A program made the position numbers and the translations under genes. The notes beneath the pieces are model-generated. The model worked only from the letters and a program-made list of their open reading frames with translations. It did no database searches and had not been told where the DNA came from. Shown here one piece after another: positions 23,401 through 38,400 of a DNA stretch of 64,000 nucleotides (position 1 is its first letter; the number at the start of each line of letters is the position of its first letter). The DNA is taken from positions 32,847,912 to 32,911,911 of the forward strand of contig OZ026848.1 of assembly GCA_964023205.1 (NCBI GenBank), written 5' to 3'. Source of the DNA: Lutraria lutraria (Eukaryota > Mollusca > Bivalvia > Venerida > Mactridae).

Positions 23401-26400
23401 TGTGTTGATCATTATCAACCCTGGCCATTTGAAGCGTATGTCAAGATTGCTAAAGTTTGGTTAGAAGATTTAAAGTCAAAGGTAATCAGTATTATCTTCA
23501 AGTTTTACTTTTACATCTAGAAATGTAAAGTACTGAATAATGAAGTATGTATCCAAAAATTGTTTTATGATTTCACAACTTTAGTCCAAATTGTGAAATT
23601 TGAGGTATGAAATTATGAAGTTTGTAATTAAGCAATGACTTTAATTTGCAATATTTTAAATAGTTGAAAAACAGGTGTCTTTGCATCGTTAAAAAGATAT
23701 AGTTAATTTGTTTTTCTCAACTTATTTGTCAATAATTTGACAAATCTAAATTCTTTATCTAATAATGATTATATAAACATAAGAGTATGTAAATAAATAC
23801 TATGATTAAGTTCATGAACAAATACTTTAAGTTTATTGTTTTGAACCACCAACTTTTTTCAATTGCTTAATTCACCACAGTATGTGTATAACTGTGTAAT
23901 TATAGGTATATGTTCCCTGGCATCCTACAAGAAAAATGGAACAAGTTGATATGATGTCAAAAGCCATGGCTTACATACATCTGTCAGCCAAGGTTGCTAT
24001 TGAACGACAGTATTGTAATCAACGAGAACCTCTCAGATTCTTCTCACCTCTGACATTCATGGAGTTTGTTCACATCTTCAGAATTATATCTGCTTATATT
24101 GTGAAACAAGAAACTGTGAGTATAGTTTCATAGAATGTTCTTAAATGCACAAGGCGTGAAAAATGCACCCATTTGCTAGTATTGATTGATGAGTGAATTT
24201 AAGGTCCTGATAAGTAGAAAAGGGGCCAGGGTCTTCCTTCAGGACGAGTGCCCTAAAAAATCTTTGTACCCCATGACAAGTTTATATTGTTCAGAATTTT
24301 TATAAAAATTATACAAGCTTTTACATCTTATATTGTTCAATCTTGATATTAAATGTGTTGTTTTCTGATCAGTATTTAACAATAAGTGGTAGCTTTGTCC
24401 GTCTCATCTTTTGTGTATTCATCCATTCCATATACATGTATGGTTTCCAGTAAGAATTCAAATAAACTTAATTTTAAGATTCTGTAAAATATGTTCATCA
24501 GTTAAATGGATTGCTGTTGCTTCCTTTTCCATGATAGAACATTTTTTGACAGTATTCTATATTAGCGGCCACTTCCAAATAAAGGCCACACTATGAATAA
24601 ATGCCATTCTTTTAAAAACTGCCATTGATTATTTAGAACAAAATAACCTCTGAGTAAAGGCCACCCTGTCAATAAAGGCCATATTTTATCTTTCCCAAGG
24701 ATGACCTTTATGTACAGGTCAGGCTGTATTTGGTAAAGGTTTTTTCCTACATAAAGTTTGTCTGTCCTGAAATGCAAAAATTTTTATTTAGTGGCAAACT
24801 TCAGATTTATACTAGAAAGGTTTACATATTTGTCCATCATGTGACTGACACATATTCAGACAGTTTCACTAAGATTGAAGTCAATTTAAAAATAATCTAT
24901 TATAATGCTTTATAATTAATGATACATGTAATGTCTATTTTCAGGGTAATATACATAAACATGAGAGAGCTTTAGGTAAAGTGAATGAGGCATTTGGTAG
25001 TATTAGTGAGTTTAAGAGAGAAGTTTCTGACTTAAGTCCACAACATAAAGATGCAATGACTGAAATAAAAGGTTTAGTTGAAGAAGTGGAATCTTGGAAA
25101 GCTGATTATATTGTTGTAAGTATTGCACTGGTGATACATATTATTGAAGACTTGGCATGTGGAGGTTTAAATTTCAGTATTAAAGGCCCGTAAAACTGCT
25201 TTTCAAACTTCAGTAAGTTTACATTATTCATATTCTAAAATGTTCTGCTTTATGACCAAAACTCCGAACTTGGAATTTATTGTCAGTAAATCTGAAATAC
25301 CTGGATTCCCAAGATTTGAACCTATGACCTTTAGATAAGGAGTGCAACAAACAACAACAACAAACCTCTAGAGAGGTTAAATTAAGAGTTAAATGATACA
25401 GTTGGGAAAAGTCATATTGTTGTTGAAATGAGGTTTTTGCTCAAGAGAGAGGCTGTACTGTGTATATTAATGTATTTCAGGCTTTGGATAAATGTAAGGT
25501 ACAAGAACAGATGATTGAAGAGTTACAAGGACCTCTGGAACGACTCAGAAAAGATGCACAATCCGAGTTTGACAAGGTAAGACTTACTTTGTGTGACTGT
25601 TTCTGTGTCCCCTATAACAACATTATTAGTAGTCCAGTCAATGCTTGTAGAATTCTTTTTTTTAATTTTCTATGTTCTTAGACTCAAAGAAGTGTCAACT
25701 ACAATTTGCTTGTCTGTCATGAATGATTAAGCTTGTCTTAAAAATGTTCATATCATTTGTTGGTCATATATTATGTGTTAATGTTTTGCAACATTAGATC
25801 ATTAGCTTAAGTAGCTTACTTTGATAATAAAATTAATGTGTGTAAAGTTTTCAGTTTTTTTACTATTGTATTAGATCATGTTTTATTAGTTAAATTTTTT
25901 TCCTTCTGTTTTTATGTTGTTGTTGTTATTTCATAAAAGTTATTTAGTTTTTCGATGTTATTTCATAAAAGTTATTTAGTTTTACGGGGTAGAATTGATG
26001 TATATTTTTAGGGCGTGTATTAAATTTGAGGGTTTTGTTTTGTTTATCAGTTTACAAAGTTCAAGGAATATCATGGATTTACCAAATATTACACTCCATC
26101 TCAATACAGGGTAAATTCTACCACATGGACAGGGTGACACTCTAGATATGATCTGGTGACCTGGGAAGCTTTGCACTTTACTTGATATATAATAAAATAT
26201 TTCTCATTTCTATGACCATAACATATCTTCATTTGTTTACACTATACATTTATCTATGTACATATATGGATATCATTATATCATGCACTTGCATTCACAG
26301 GATCCTCTAGTGTTTTATAATGGAACAGTGTATTTTTGGTTCCACCAGTTTCAACAAAGAATATCTTTTTTCATTCCATCTTTAGTGTTTTCTTCTTGTT

Positions 26401-29400
26401 TCAGTTCTATTTGCTGTAAGACATGGTTTGGTGCTTTTCTCTTGTATTTTTGTTCTTTCATTGTGATGTGTACATATTGTAAAACTATTTATTTATCTGG
26501 TGATTAACCACCAATTCAACAGCTATGGTGGACAATCACCCGAGAGAGAGCGGAGAGGAAATACAGGAGAACTGGGCATATATATCCCAACTCTTGTAGA
26601 ATAGTTTTTCCTGTTTTTAGCTCACATGTCACAAAGTGACAAAGTGAGCTATTAGGATCACTCTCCGTCCGGCGTCGTGCGGTGTGCGTCGTGCAGTGTG
26701 CGTCGTGCGTCGTCAAACTTTATGTTGTGACCACACTAGGGGCCACATTTTTAGCCCAATTTTAGCAAAACTGGGTCAGAACGTTAATATCAACAAAATC
26801 TCGGACGTGTTCGATATTGGGCCATTTGGGGTCAAAAACTAGATCACCAGGGCCAAATAAGGGAAAACCTTGTGAACACTTTAGAAATCACTGTTTTGAC
26901 TGGATCTTCATGAAACTTTGTGAGAATGTTTATTTTAATAATATGTAGGTCAAGTTTGATTATGGGTCATTTCTGTAGTAAAATTAGGTCACTAGGGCAA
27001 ATTGCTGGAAAACCTTGTGAACACTCTAGAAGTCACTGTTTTGATTGGATGATCATGAAACCTTATCAGAATGTTTGTTTTCATAATATCTTGGACGAGT
27101 TCGAACATGGGTCATCTTGGGTCAAAAACTAGGTCGCTAGGTCAAATCTTATGAAAAACCATGTTAACACTGTAGATTTCACAGTTATTATTGGATCTTC
27201 ACCAAACTTTGTCAAATCGTTTGTTTTAATGATATAACGGTCAAGTATAAATATGGGTCATCTGGGGTCAATAACTAGGTCACCAGGTCAAATCTTAGGA
27301 AAACTTTGTTAACACTGTAGATGTCACAGTTTTAATTGGATCTTCACCAAACCTTGTCAAAATGTTTGCCTCAATGATATGTGGGTGAAGGATGAACATG
27401 GGTCAGCCGGGTTCAAAAACTGGGTCACAAGGTCAAATCTTAGGTAAAAATCTTGTAAAAGCTCTAAATGTCATGGTTTTGATAGGATCTCGGCCAAACC
27501 TTGTCAGATTGTTTGTCTTAATGATATTAAGGACAAGTTCAAATATGGGTCACCTAGGGTCAAAAACCAGGGTCACAAGGTCAAATCTTGGGAAAACCTT
27601 ATTAACACTGTAGATGTCAAATTTTGATCGTATCTTCACCAAACCTAGTCAGACTGTTTGTCTTAATGATATGTAAGACAAATTCGAACATAGGTCGTCT
27701 GGGGTCAAAAACTAGGTCACCGGTTCAAAACAATGTTTTAATGAGTGAACAGTGATTGTCATGTGAGCGATATAGGGCCATCTTGGCCCTCTTGTTTTAT
27801 CATGCCAGGTGTAAAGCACTGATACACCTATTGCCCTTTTTCCTGTGATTTTCTGGACACAGTACTTGACGCCGTAGTTCGGATGGGGACACTGAAGTGT
27901 CCCTTAAATTCAGAAGGAGGAACCGAGAATCCTACCCACAACCTTTTATTTGGTAGTCTAGCATGTTACCACTCGACCATCCATCGCCCCTATTGTTAAA
28001 TCAAAGGTTATTGAAATGAGTTTAGAAATCAATCCCAGAATGCAGCATGGTCATTGGTTGAACTTAAAGTCTCTCTGTGTTATACCTCAGACTCATTTTA
28101 TTCTAAGCATTAATTAAGGTCTACTTGTTCTTTGGAACAAGACTCTCAGATCTCAGAATTTTGGAATGAACAGAAAAGTTTTATTTGATCAGTAATAATG
28201 TGTTGTTCTTTGTTGTCATTGGAATCCATAACAACCAATGGGTTGTATAAGTATATGTGTTGTCATTCAAACGTTGTTGTCTGATCATCTTTCTTAAAGG
28301 CTTGTCTGGTGAATCATACTGTCTTTAGATATTTTGTCTCAAAATTGGTGTTTGTAGCATGCCCCCGGTTTTACAATAAAAGACCAAACTCAGTTTGCAG
28401 CCTTCTTATTGGTCAGTTTTAAGATTACTATCAGATTCAACCAATCAGAGGCTTCAATTTTGTGACAGGTCAGATTATCACTTCTAGCATCATGCATTTT
28501 ATTGTATATTGTTTGCATTCTTGGAATATTTACACATTGATTGGATACTTGATACACAGCACATGGAGAAGGAACTTAGTAACACTGTGCACATTTTATT
28601 ACATATCTACATGCATGCTTTGGACATGTGATCACTCATTTATTGTTGGTTTAGTCACATGGTCACTCATTGAGTAATTGTATATTCATGTTTCACACAT
28701 TTAGTTGTTGTTTAGTCATGTGACCACACATTGAGTGATGGTTCAGTCATGTGATGACATAATGAGTGATTATCACTTCACAATCACATGACTAAATATC
28801 AGATATTTAATTATGTGATCACTCATTGAGTGATGGTTCCCAGATTAAATGTTGATTTAGTCGAATTAGGTGTAAGCAAGCTTTAACTATTTGTTTAACA
28901 TTTTTCATCATTACATACATAGATACATTAATAAGTATTTTTTGGTAATTTTTCAGATTTGATGGTCAAACGATTTAGGTGGTAATTTGTTTGTTTATAA
29001 AATACACAAATATATATATTATTATTACAGTTAAATCCTAACTACAAAGCAGCTATGTCTGCTCTCGATGCACTGAGTAGAAGTGATCTGGATGAAGTGA
29101 AGAGTTTTAGAGAACCTCCAGAACTTGTCAAATATGTCATCAATGCATTATGTCTCCTCTTCAACAAACCACAAGAGTATGTTTCTTCTTGTCTTGTTTA
29201 AACCTTTTTTGCTCAAACTGCCCAGTAATGGTGTAGTCATTTATAAGGGTATTTTAAGATTGGTTACGCAAATCTGTAGTGAAGTTTATGTGGGTTGAAA
29301 AATTTCTTCATAATATTAACTAAGGACATATAGAAAACCACTCATCACTTTAGAGATATGAATTCACTATTATTTTGTTAGTAGAAATTTCCGATGCTTA

Positions 29401-32400
29401 CTGTATAAGTGGTTAAGTTAGCGACGTGGAAATGTTAGCGAATTTCGCGAATGGACGAAATTCGCTAATATTTCACCTCGCGTAAATATCCGCCGATTGC
29501 GGGAAGAATTGTACCATAACACCGGTAGAAGATAATTCCCGTCATTACAACATTTATTTAACTGCACAACTAGAGTTAAATGAAAACAGAATTTTTTATT
29601 CAAGCATTGATAATAAGAAATAAATGATTTTATTTCACATTGTTCTTGTATTAAAATAACAAGTTACAATTTACTATAACTATTACGACGTAGGCTACTA
29701 CTTGTACGAACATCAATAAAAACGTCAAATATGGCCAGCGCGGTTTAGTTGAACCTACAAGAAGGTAAAAATGTTTTAATGCATTTAAATGTTCAATTCT
29801 GCATAATTATACTTACTTAATTTTGTTGAAAACGAACACGCTACGCTATGAAAATATTTCACACCCTTTACAATTTCACCTTTACTGTTTGCATATATTT
29901 ACTTCAAACACATGCATTGTTTGTTAAACATGCTTATAATTGTTCATTGTACATGGGAGTGGGTATTTTTACGCATGAATAAATTGGAAAACGTAATGTA
30001 AATGGGACATAGTATGTTTTTAATGCACGACATACTTCTGATTGTGATTTTTACGACGTGCTATTAATACGCAAATTATCAGATGGAATTTCGCTAACAT
30101 TTCCACACGCGAAATGTCCAGAATTTCAAATTCGCTAACTTTTCGACACGCGGAAATATCAGCGTATACAGTATGTCTATTATTAATGCTTAAAAGCAAA
30201 TAAAGTTTTAAATCTATGATGACTGGTGACCATGTAAATGTATGGCTATTGTCTTCCTGTCCATCTGTCAGTCTGTGTAATTTCATTTTGATCCTTAATC
30301 AAATTATTACCATAACTGAAAGTCTCAACGGAATTGAATAAGTTAGGATCACATGGAAATTAAATTGATTGATCACTTTATGTAACATTATTGATGTTTC
30401 TTTTTTTATTTGGCATCTTAAGAAAATCACCTAAAATGATTGGTTAATGTGTATCAGGTATGGTGAGCTTGAATCTCCCAAATCAGAATAATTTTACTCC
30501 GGAATCCTCACTGAATGGAACACGTCATCTGGTCCTGATCTTTTTTATCATGTACTAAATGCTGTGATACAGAACTTTTCTAATCTGAAAACTTCTCTGT
30601 CCATCCGAACAAGTTTGGATTAGAACTGTTCTATTGTATATATTATGTTATTGTATATTTACAGCTGGGAGAATGGCAAGTTGTTGATGACCAGGGATAA
30701 TTTTATACAGGAACTGATCTTTTATGACAAGGATAACATTCCTGAAGATATATTTGAAGAATTATGTAAACTTGTAAAAGAACCCTTGTTCCAACCTGAG
30801 CTTGTGATGAGTGTGAGTAAAGCTGCTACAGGGATCTGTGTGTGGGTCCACGCTGTACAGAAATATTCACAGATACACAGAAACATGCAGCCAAGATTGA
30901 AGAACTTGTTAGAACATGAGGAAAAATTTACAAAGGTAAAATATGTGAATGGTATACAGTCAGATCATGTCTGTCAACCTGTACATATATGTCAACCTGT
31001 AAATTCAATTACCTCATAACTGTTATTTATTTATCCAAACAGTTTTAGTAAGTTAAAGTAGGAGATACATAAATAACTACAAGGTGTGTTAATGCCTATG
31101 ATAAAGATAAACTAGTCAATAGTACCAATATGCATGTCTTATTCTATAAATCATGATATACAGTGAATCATCCTATTCTTTCCTAGAGAATTCACTTGTA
31201 CATGTAGTAGATAAGGTTTAGACACTTTTACCATTAAAAAGTCTGACAACTGACATTGCCATTAGACCAACAGTTAACAACCTAAAGTAACCTGCCTCCG
31301 TAATGGAATGGTTGAGGTCACTGACATCAAATCACTGTAACCTCTACTGATAGAGGGTCGTGGGTTCAAGCCCTGCTACTGACCATGTCTCTTTATGTGA
31401 GAAAGTAGGCAGTTGCTTACGGAGGATGGAAGTCTAGTACTGGTTCTTCCCAGGTGACTGCTTAGGTGAACTGTTCACCTCATATGACTCTGACTGTTGA
31501 AAAGGGACATAAAACTCAAATAAACAATCTAAAAGTTGAATTTATTCTACCATGTATGGCTATATGTAATCACTATGATGTATTTCAGGCTCAAGCTAAG
31601 CTAGGACAGTTACGAGTGGATGCTAACAGAATAAAGAGTGGCTTAGAAAGAAAGATACAAGTTCACAGAGCAGCTGTTAAAAGAGCGAAGACCATACTGA
31701 AACAAATGCAGGCAAGACATACATAATACTGGTTTTAAATCTTTAGTCTTACCTATTTCTTGTGAAATTCTGACTTCGATTTGACAGGTTTCATTAATTA
31801 AGTGTTAAAATCTTTTCTGACTATGGAAATATTTACAGTACTTTGGATAGATAAATCTTTGGTCATTTGTGAGTTTCACTGCGTACAAAACAAAATATAT
31901 CCTGGTACTATATATGTTCATTGTATCTATTAATACTGGCATCATAGATATAACCATAATTCCACTGGAAAAGTTGGAAACTACTTCAAGACATTTTGTA
32001 CTCACTTATCTGGCTTAAGTCTTGAGTTAACTGTACAGTGAGGATTCCTTGAAATCAACACCCCCTCCTATATATTTGTGTTATATACACATAAATAAAT
32101 GAAGCAAGCTCACATTTTATGTGTTCATTTACTTCTGTAAATTTATGATTCATGTACATTGATTAGAAATATCTTTTTATATTTCAGAATATTGAGAGAA
32201 AGATTTCTCGAGCTGTTAATTTAATGGAAAATATGTCGATGCAGCATTTTATGTGGAAATCAGAATTACGTAAAGCTAAACATCAGATTTTTACAGCACC
32301 GGGTGATGCGTTAATCACTGCAGCATGTGTGTGTTATCAGGGTCCACTGTCCGATAAACTTAGAGGGGAACTGTTACAAGACTGGCTGGATCGTTGTAAA

Positions 32401-35400
32401 CAAGGAAACTTTAAGCTTCCTCAGTTTGTTGGACAAGATGTGTACCAGTTAAGTACCAGCATAGAGGGCTGGTTTGGGTTTGAATCTCAGCAGGAACGTG
32501 ACTCCATCAGTGATGCGTCAAGCTCACAGACTGACAGTCAGAGCGATGCTGGACTGTTGCCTCTACCAGAGGTGCATACGTATAAATATCAACCTGTGGT
32601 TTATGACACTAGCAAGTATTACAAGTCAGAGCTGAAACGTCACGGTAGTGTAGAGTATGAACCATCCAGTGCTGATCAAGATGATTCAGATGATGAGGAG
32701 GAACAAAGTCCTTTATTGACAAGAAACCTATACTCCCTGCAAGAGATTCTCAGTGATTTTGATGAATTGAGTAAATGGCGTCTAGAGAATCTACCGACCG
32801 ACTTACACTCGGTACAGAATGCACTCCTGATGAGGGTTAGCTGTTACAACAGAAAACATTGTTGGCCGTTATTGATAGATCCGGATAACCAAGCCGAGAC
32901 CTGGGTAAAAGCGGTACAGATTAGTAAAAATATATTCTCTGAGAAAGATGTCCGGGATGATGATGACAATGATACGGAAGGTATATAGTTTTATATAATT
33001 ATGATATTAAAATAACTGTCTATGATTTCAATGTAGGACTTTTTCAAGCTTGTGTCAATGCCTGTATTGATTTTGATAAATGCTAAAAAAAAATTTCAAA
33101 AACGGCTATTGTTTAATAATAGTTATTGACTTGTCTGTCTTTCATGTAGCCTTTTGAACTCATTGCTCTGAATAAGGGTCAGTCGAATATAAAGTCATTT
33201 AAATATTTGGTGTAATTTTGCTGTCTCAAACTTATTAATGTATTACTTAACCATTATGTACTGTTTTATATTTCAGATCTTCCTCAACTCCCGTCATCAG
33301 AAGATAAAAATGATGATGAGTCGAATTCACTACCACCAAGTCGTGGAACAGGTGTTACGTTCTCCGACTATACTGTAGATTATCATGATGACTCAGCTCG
33401 TAGAACAAGTACGACATCAAACACATTGACGTCCAACACAACAACCGATTATACCAAAAGGTTTCAAATTTCTGTTACGACTTTTTATAATTCTATTGCA
33501 TTGAAAAATATGTATAGTGCAACCTCTCTAGAGCAACACCCTTTAAGACTAGCAAAATTATATTGTTGTTGAGAGGTTGTTGCTCTAGAGAGGTTGAATT
33601 AATAGTTAAATCATGCAGTGGGAAAAAAATCATGCTGTCATTGCAGTGAGGTTGTTGCTTAAGAGAGGGTCACTCTGGAGAGGCTGAACTGCATTCATTC
33701 AGATAAAAGCTATTTTAACTGACTTTACCAAGTTTTTTTTTCTATTTTGGAATAAATGACTTATGGGGGATTCAAAATCATAAACATACTAAAAGAAAGA
33801 AATGCCTCGACCAATAAAAATTATATATTTGGAGCAAGCTAACTAATTTTTGTTTAATAAATTATAATTTTCTCCTAGTTATAAAATATAATGACACAAG
33901 TGTTGTATGGAAATGATTAATTATAAGACAAGTTTTTTTGTTTCTATTTTTAGAAGTCATTCTCGTCAGTCATGGGAGAGTGAACAACTACGTCCTGTTA
34001 CCTCGGTGACCGCTAGCTGGGAGTTATACAGTCTTCATCCTGATAGCTCACTGGAACGGCCAAAAGACAATTTATGGATTATTGAAGCAGATGACCCAGT
34101 TTTAGATAGCAGACTGGTATATGCTATTGTACATGGTAGGTTAATATGTAATACAGAAATGATGAATATCAATATTGAATATCTTCTCTGTCCATGTGTC
34201 CATCTGTCACAACGCTTTTCTTAAATATAACAGCAGTTTACCTAGTTACTCATATTGTCAGCATGCTGTGATTCTGTACGTTTCTGCAGAGTTATGGCCC
34301 TTGGAATGTAGTGGATTTGAGAAGACTTCATCATTTAATTTTATTGCTGGGTATTATTCAAACAAGTGTTAATTGTATATCATACAATAATGGATGCATT
34401 GAACAAATTGTTTAACTGAACTTTTTCAGACACTGCTAGCAAAGAACTGATGCGTTATGTCACATGAACATAGTTTAATTTTGTATATACATGTATGCTT
34501 TTATTGAACACATGATTATGGACAAATTTTATTTCTATTCTAGGAGTGACTGTACTTATTACTCACTTAGAGAGGAAACCAATCGACCCGTTGTTCCGTG
34601 GTCTGTTGTTGAAACATTTCTATGTTGATAAAGAAGGCAACAAAGTTGTACGTGTTGGAAGCTATGAGTTTAAATACCATCCTAACTTCTGTCTGTATCT
34701 CAGTACATCTGTACCCTTGTTCCTCAGAGGTAATGTATATTTGTATTCATTTTAATGCTCTCCTTTTTATGCCCCATATCAATAGATCTAGGGTGTATTG
34801 TTTTGGGCCTGTCTGTTTGTCTGTCTGTTCCAAACTTTAACCTTGCCTATAAAATCAAAACTCCTCCACCTACAATCATCAAACTTCATATTTTGGTTCT
34901 TCATGACAACCTCTACAGGACCTGTGCATATTAAGATCAGTAGGTCAAGTTCACCCAGAGGGGGCATTGTGTTTCAAAAACACATCTTGTTCTGAAATGT
35001 GTTCTTCATGAAGAAAAGATTGAAAACTTACAGTTCCTCTTCAGGAAAAAAGTTTGACTGAGATAAAAGAAAATGAAATGCCTCCTTTTGACATTGTATT
35101 CAATGCTGATATTGTCTGTATTATATATGTTGATCTACACATTTTATCTAATGCTTATATTGTCTGTATTATATATATTGATCTACACATTTTATCTAAT
35201 GCTTATATTGTCTGTATTATATATGTTGATCTACACATTTTATCTAATGCTTATATTGTCTGTATTATATATGTTGATCTACACATTTTATCTAATGCTG
35301 ATATTGTCTGTATTATATATGTTGATCTACACATTTTATCTAATGCTTATATTGTCTGTATTATCTATGTTGATCTACACATTTTATCTAATACTTATAT

Positions 35401-38400
35401 TGTCTGTATTATCTATGTTGATCTACACATTTTATCTAATGCTTATATTGTCTGTATTATCTATGTTGATCTACACATTTTATCTAATACTTATATTGTC
35501 TGTATTATCTATGTTGATCTACACATTTTATCTAATACTTATATTGTCTGTATTATCTATGTTGATCTACACATTTTATCTAATACTTATATTGTCTGTA
35601 TTATCTATGTTGATCTACACATTTTATCTAATACTTATATTGTCTGTATTATCTATGTTGATCTACACATTTTATCTAATGCTTATATTGTCTGTATTAT
35701 AGGTGATGGTCTACATGGTGTACCTATACATAGGATGTGTATAATCAATATGTCACTCAGTGATGAAGCTATAATTAATTATCTACTACATGAGACTATG
35801 AAAGTAGAAAGAAAAGAGTTTGAAGGTCAGAAAAGGTCAAATGAGAATGATATTATTCAACATAGAAGAAAACTGGCCCAAGAACATGTAAGATATGGAT
35901 TTGTTTGCCTTTTTAGAGCATTATGTCCCTTTTTAATCCCACAGGAACCTTTGAGGAGATTCACCTTTCTGATACTGCTTGCTTTTTTGTTCAGACAATA
36001 ACCTGGAATGACCAGGATCAGTCGAGTTTCTGTAAACGCTGAAATTTTTCTTCAGGTCTAATTATAACATTAATGTTGTATTATAATTGCCTATGAAATA
36101 GTTACTTAAAAAAAGTTTGATCTTGACAAACCTCATATCCTAAAAATATATTTCACTGTTCACTTACTTTATTTGGGTATAGTATTTTATGGTACATTTG
36201 TATTAGATAATTCAAATGGTTGAAAAATGTTTATCTACAATAACTGCAGTTGTACATGTATATACCAGCAGTAAACTTTAATCATATTAATGGTGTGCAG
36301 TCTAAATGCTGATGCACATTTACTGTCATGTTTAGTTCTTTCTTACCCACTAGCAAACATTTTATGTTTTACAGGAAATGATTCGAGAAAAGACGCTCAA
36401 TTTATTTGGACCAATTCTTGAAGATCAGACCATGTTGAATTCATTGATAAACTGTCAGAAAGAAGTGGAACGTAACAAGAAGATATTAGAAGACACACGT
36501 TATATGGGAGATCACCTTGAGGAGAAGTTCTCACACTATGTACCAATGATCATGCAAGCTGCTATGTTGTACAATATGGTACAGAGAATGTCTGTTCTAC
36601 ACTCGTATTATTACATGCCTCTATATAAGTTTGTAGAGATGTTTACTGGTGTAATTAAATCAAGGGATCGAGGGAAAGGAACACAAGGTACGATATATAA
36701 TATAACATTGTCTTGTAACTGTGTTGTTTTATGCCCCCTACCAGCCATATGGTGATTGTCCTGTCTATCGGTTCGTACAAGGTTAAGTAGATTTTACAGT
36801 TCCATCCAGTATCAACACTGCTTACTGGAACACTTGAAAACTTCTACAGTTGTTGCCTTATGACCATTCTCAATCTACCCATGTCAACTAGCCTCACTTT
36901 GACCACACAGTACACTACATGTAAATATTTCTACCTGACTACACAGACTACATTGCCAGAAATTAACCATCATAGCAAAAGAGAAGAATAATTCAATCAA
37001 GATAATGAATCTTTCTTAGGAAAGAAGTTTTGTGTCATATACAAGATGCTATTGTATCTATCACAGGTTCCTACTCATCATATCTACATTAGTCACATGA
37101 ATGTCATCTTAGTTAGTTGATGTAAAAATGTGTGCTGAACTTATGTATCAGAAGTTTTCTCTCCAATGTGGCTGTCATTTTTCCGTTTTAATACAACTCA
37201 ATAAAGATCTTGTTTTTGCAAGCTAAGATGCATGGTTAAATGTTTGCTCTCATCGGCACTGGACATGAATTTCTGTTTACTTTTTCTGTTCACTCTTTCA
37301 GGTGCTCCGGCCTCAAGAGCCAAAGAATTGTCTGATGCTGTTTGTATAAACATCTTTAAATATGTTTCCATGATGATGTTTGAGCAACATTTCTTACTGT
37401 TACAACTTCTTGTCACCCTGGAACGATTACGTCTCAGTAAGAAGGCGTCCAATAAGGAACTCGGTATTTTCTTGAATGGTTTTGATAAACAAGGTCTAGA
37501 AGAGGCATCATTGTTAGAACATAAACCTGATTGGATGGAAGCTCAGGTAAAATCTTTAGTGTGTTACAGTTAGCTGGACTTAGAGCTAGTTGTAATACTA
37601 ACCAAATTTTGTGGTGTTGGTTTTAAATATAAAGGCTTATGGTCACGAAATCTGAAGACAATAAAAAGGAATCTTTGTCAAAGTGTTATAAATTAACAAT
37701 AGGAATAGAAATGGGATGTTTTGATTCTTTTAACGTCAATGTCTAACATGCGATAGAAAAAAAAGCCTGTTTAAATTTGATACACACTTGGTATATTGTA
37801 TAAGCATTGACAAATCATTCTCTGTAGGTATGTATTAACTTACAAATGCCATTGTGCTATATTATTCTTATCTATCCGTAAATGCCTTTTATTCAATAAC
37901 ATTAATTATTATGTTTTGAATATCCACACCCCAGTTGTTATAGTGTGTTCCTACATCACGGTTCAAAACACATGGCTGAGCTATACCATAGCTACTAGTT
38001 ATGTTTGTAATTATCATGATTGTGTTATTATTACAGTGTTGGATCGATTGTTTGGTGTTAGAACAAGTACATCATGGCTTCCATGGTTTGAGAAAATCTC
38101 TCATCCATAACAATGAACAATGGAAAGAATACTTTCAGGTAATTTCTTTGTCAGATAAGGCATGTAAGAATCACTTTGTACCACCCTGCTTGCAGATACT
38201 GTCTGTCTATGTGTATGTATGTCAGCTATTCACACTTTTGACTAACAGTATATTAAACAATAAACTGTTGGAGATTTCAATAAAAATGGAAACATTTCAG
38301 GCAATCATAAGCTTTCACTACAACTTCAATGACACGCCAATAGTGTTCTGTGTTTCATTGTTAAGTACAAATAAGGCATAAATTAATGTATAACATTGAC

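Noticed and set aside
35073..35702. 209-codon ORF of MLILSVLYMLIYTFYL repeats, resembling a membrane protein
   Set aside because: It is a shifted frame of the 48-bp minisatellite; hydrophobicity comes from T-rich repeat composition.
37916..38110. ORF overlapping exon 33 in another frame
   Set aside because: Exon 33 in its own frame joins both neighbours in phase and fits dynein; the other frame is a shadow.
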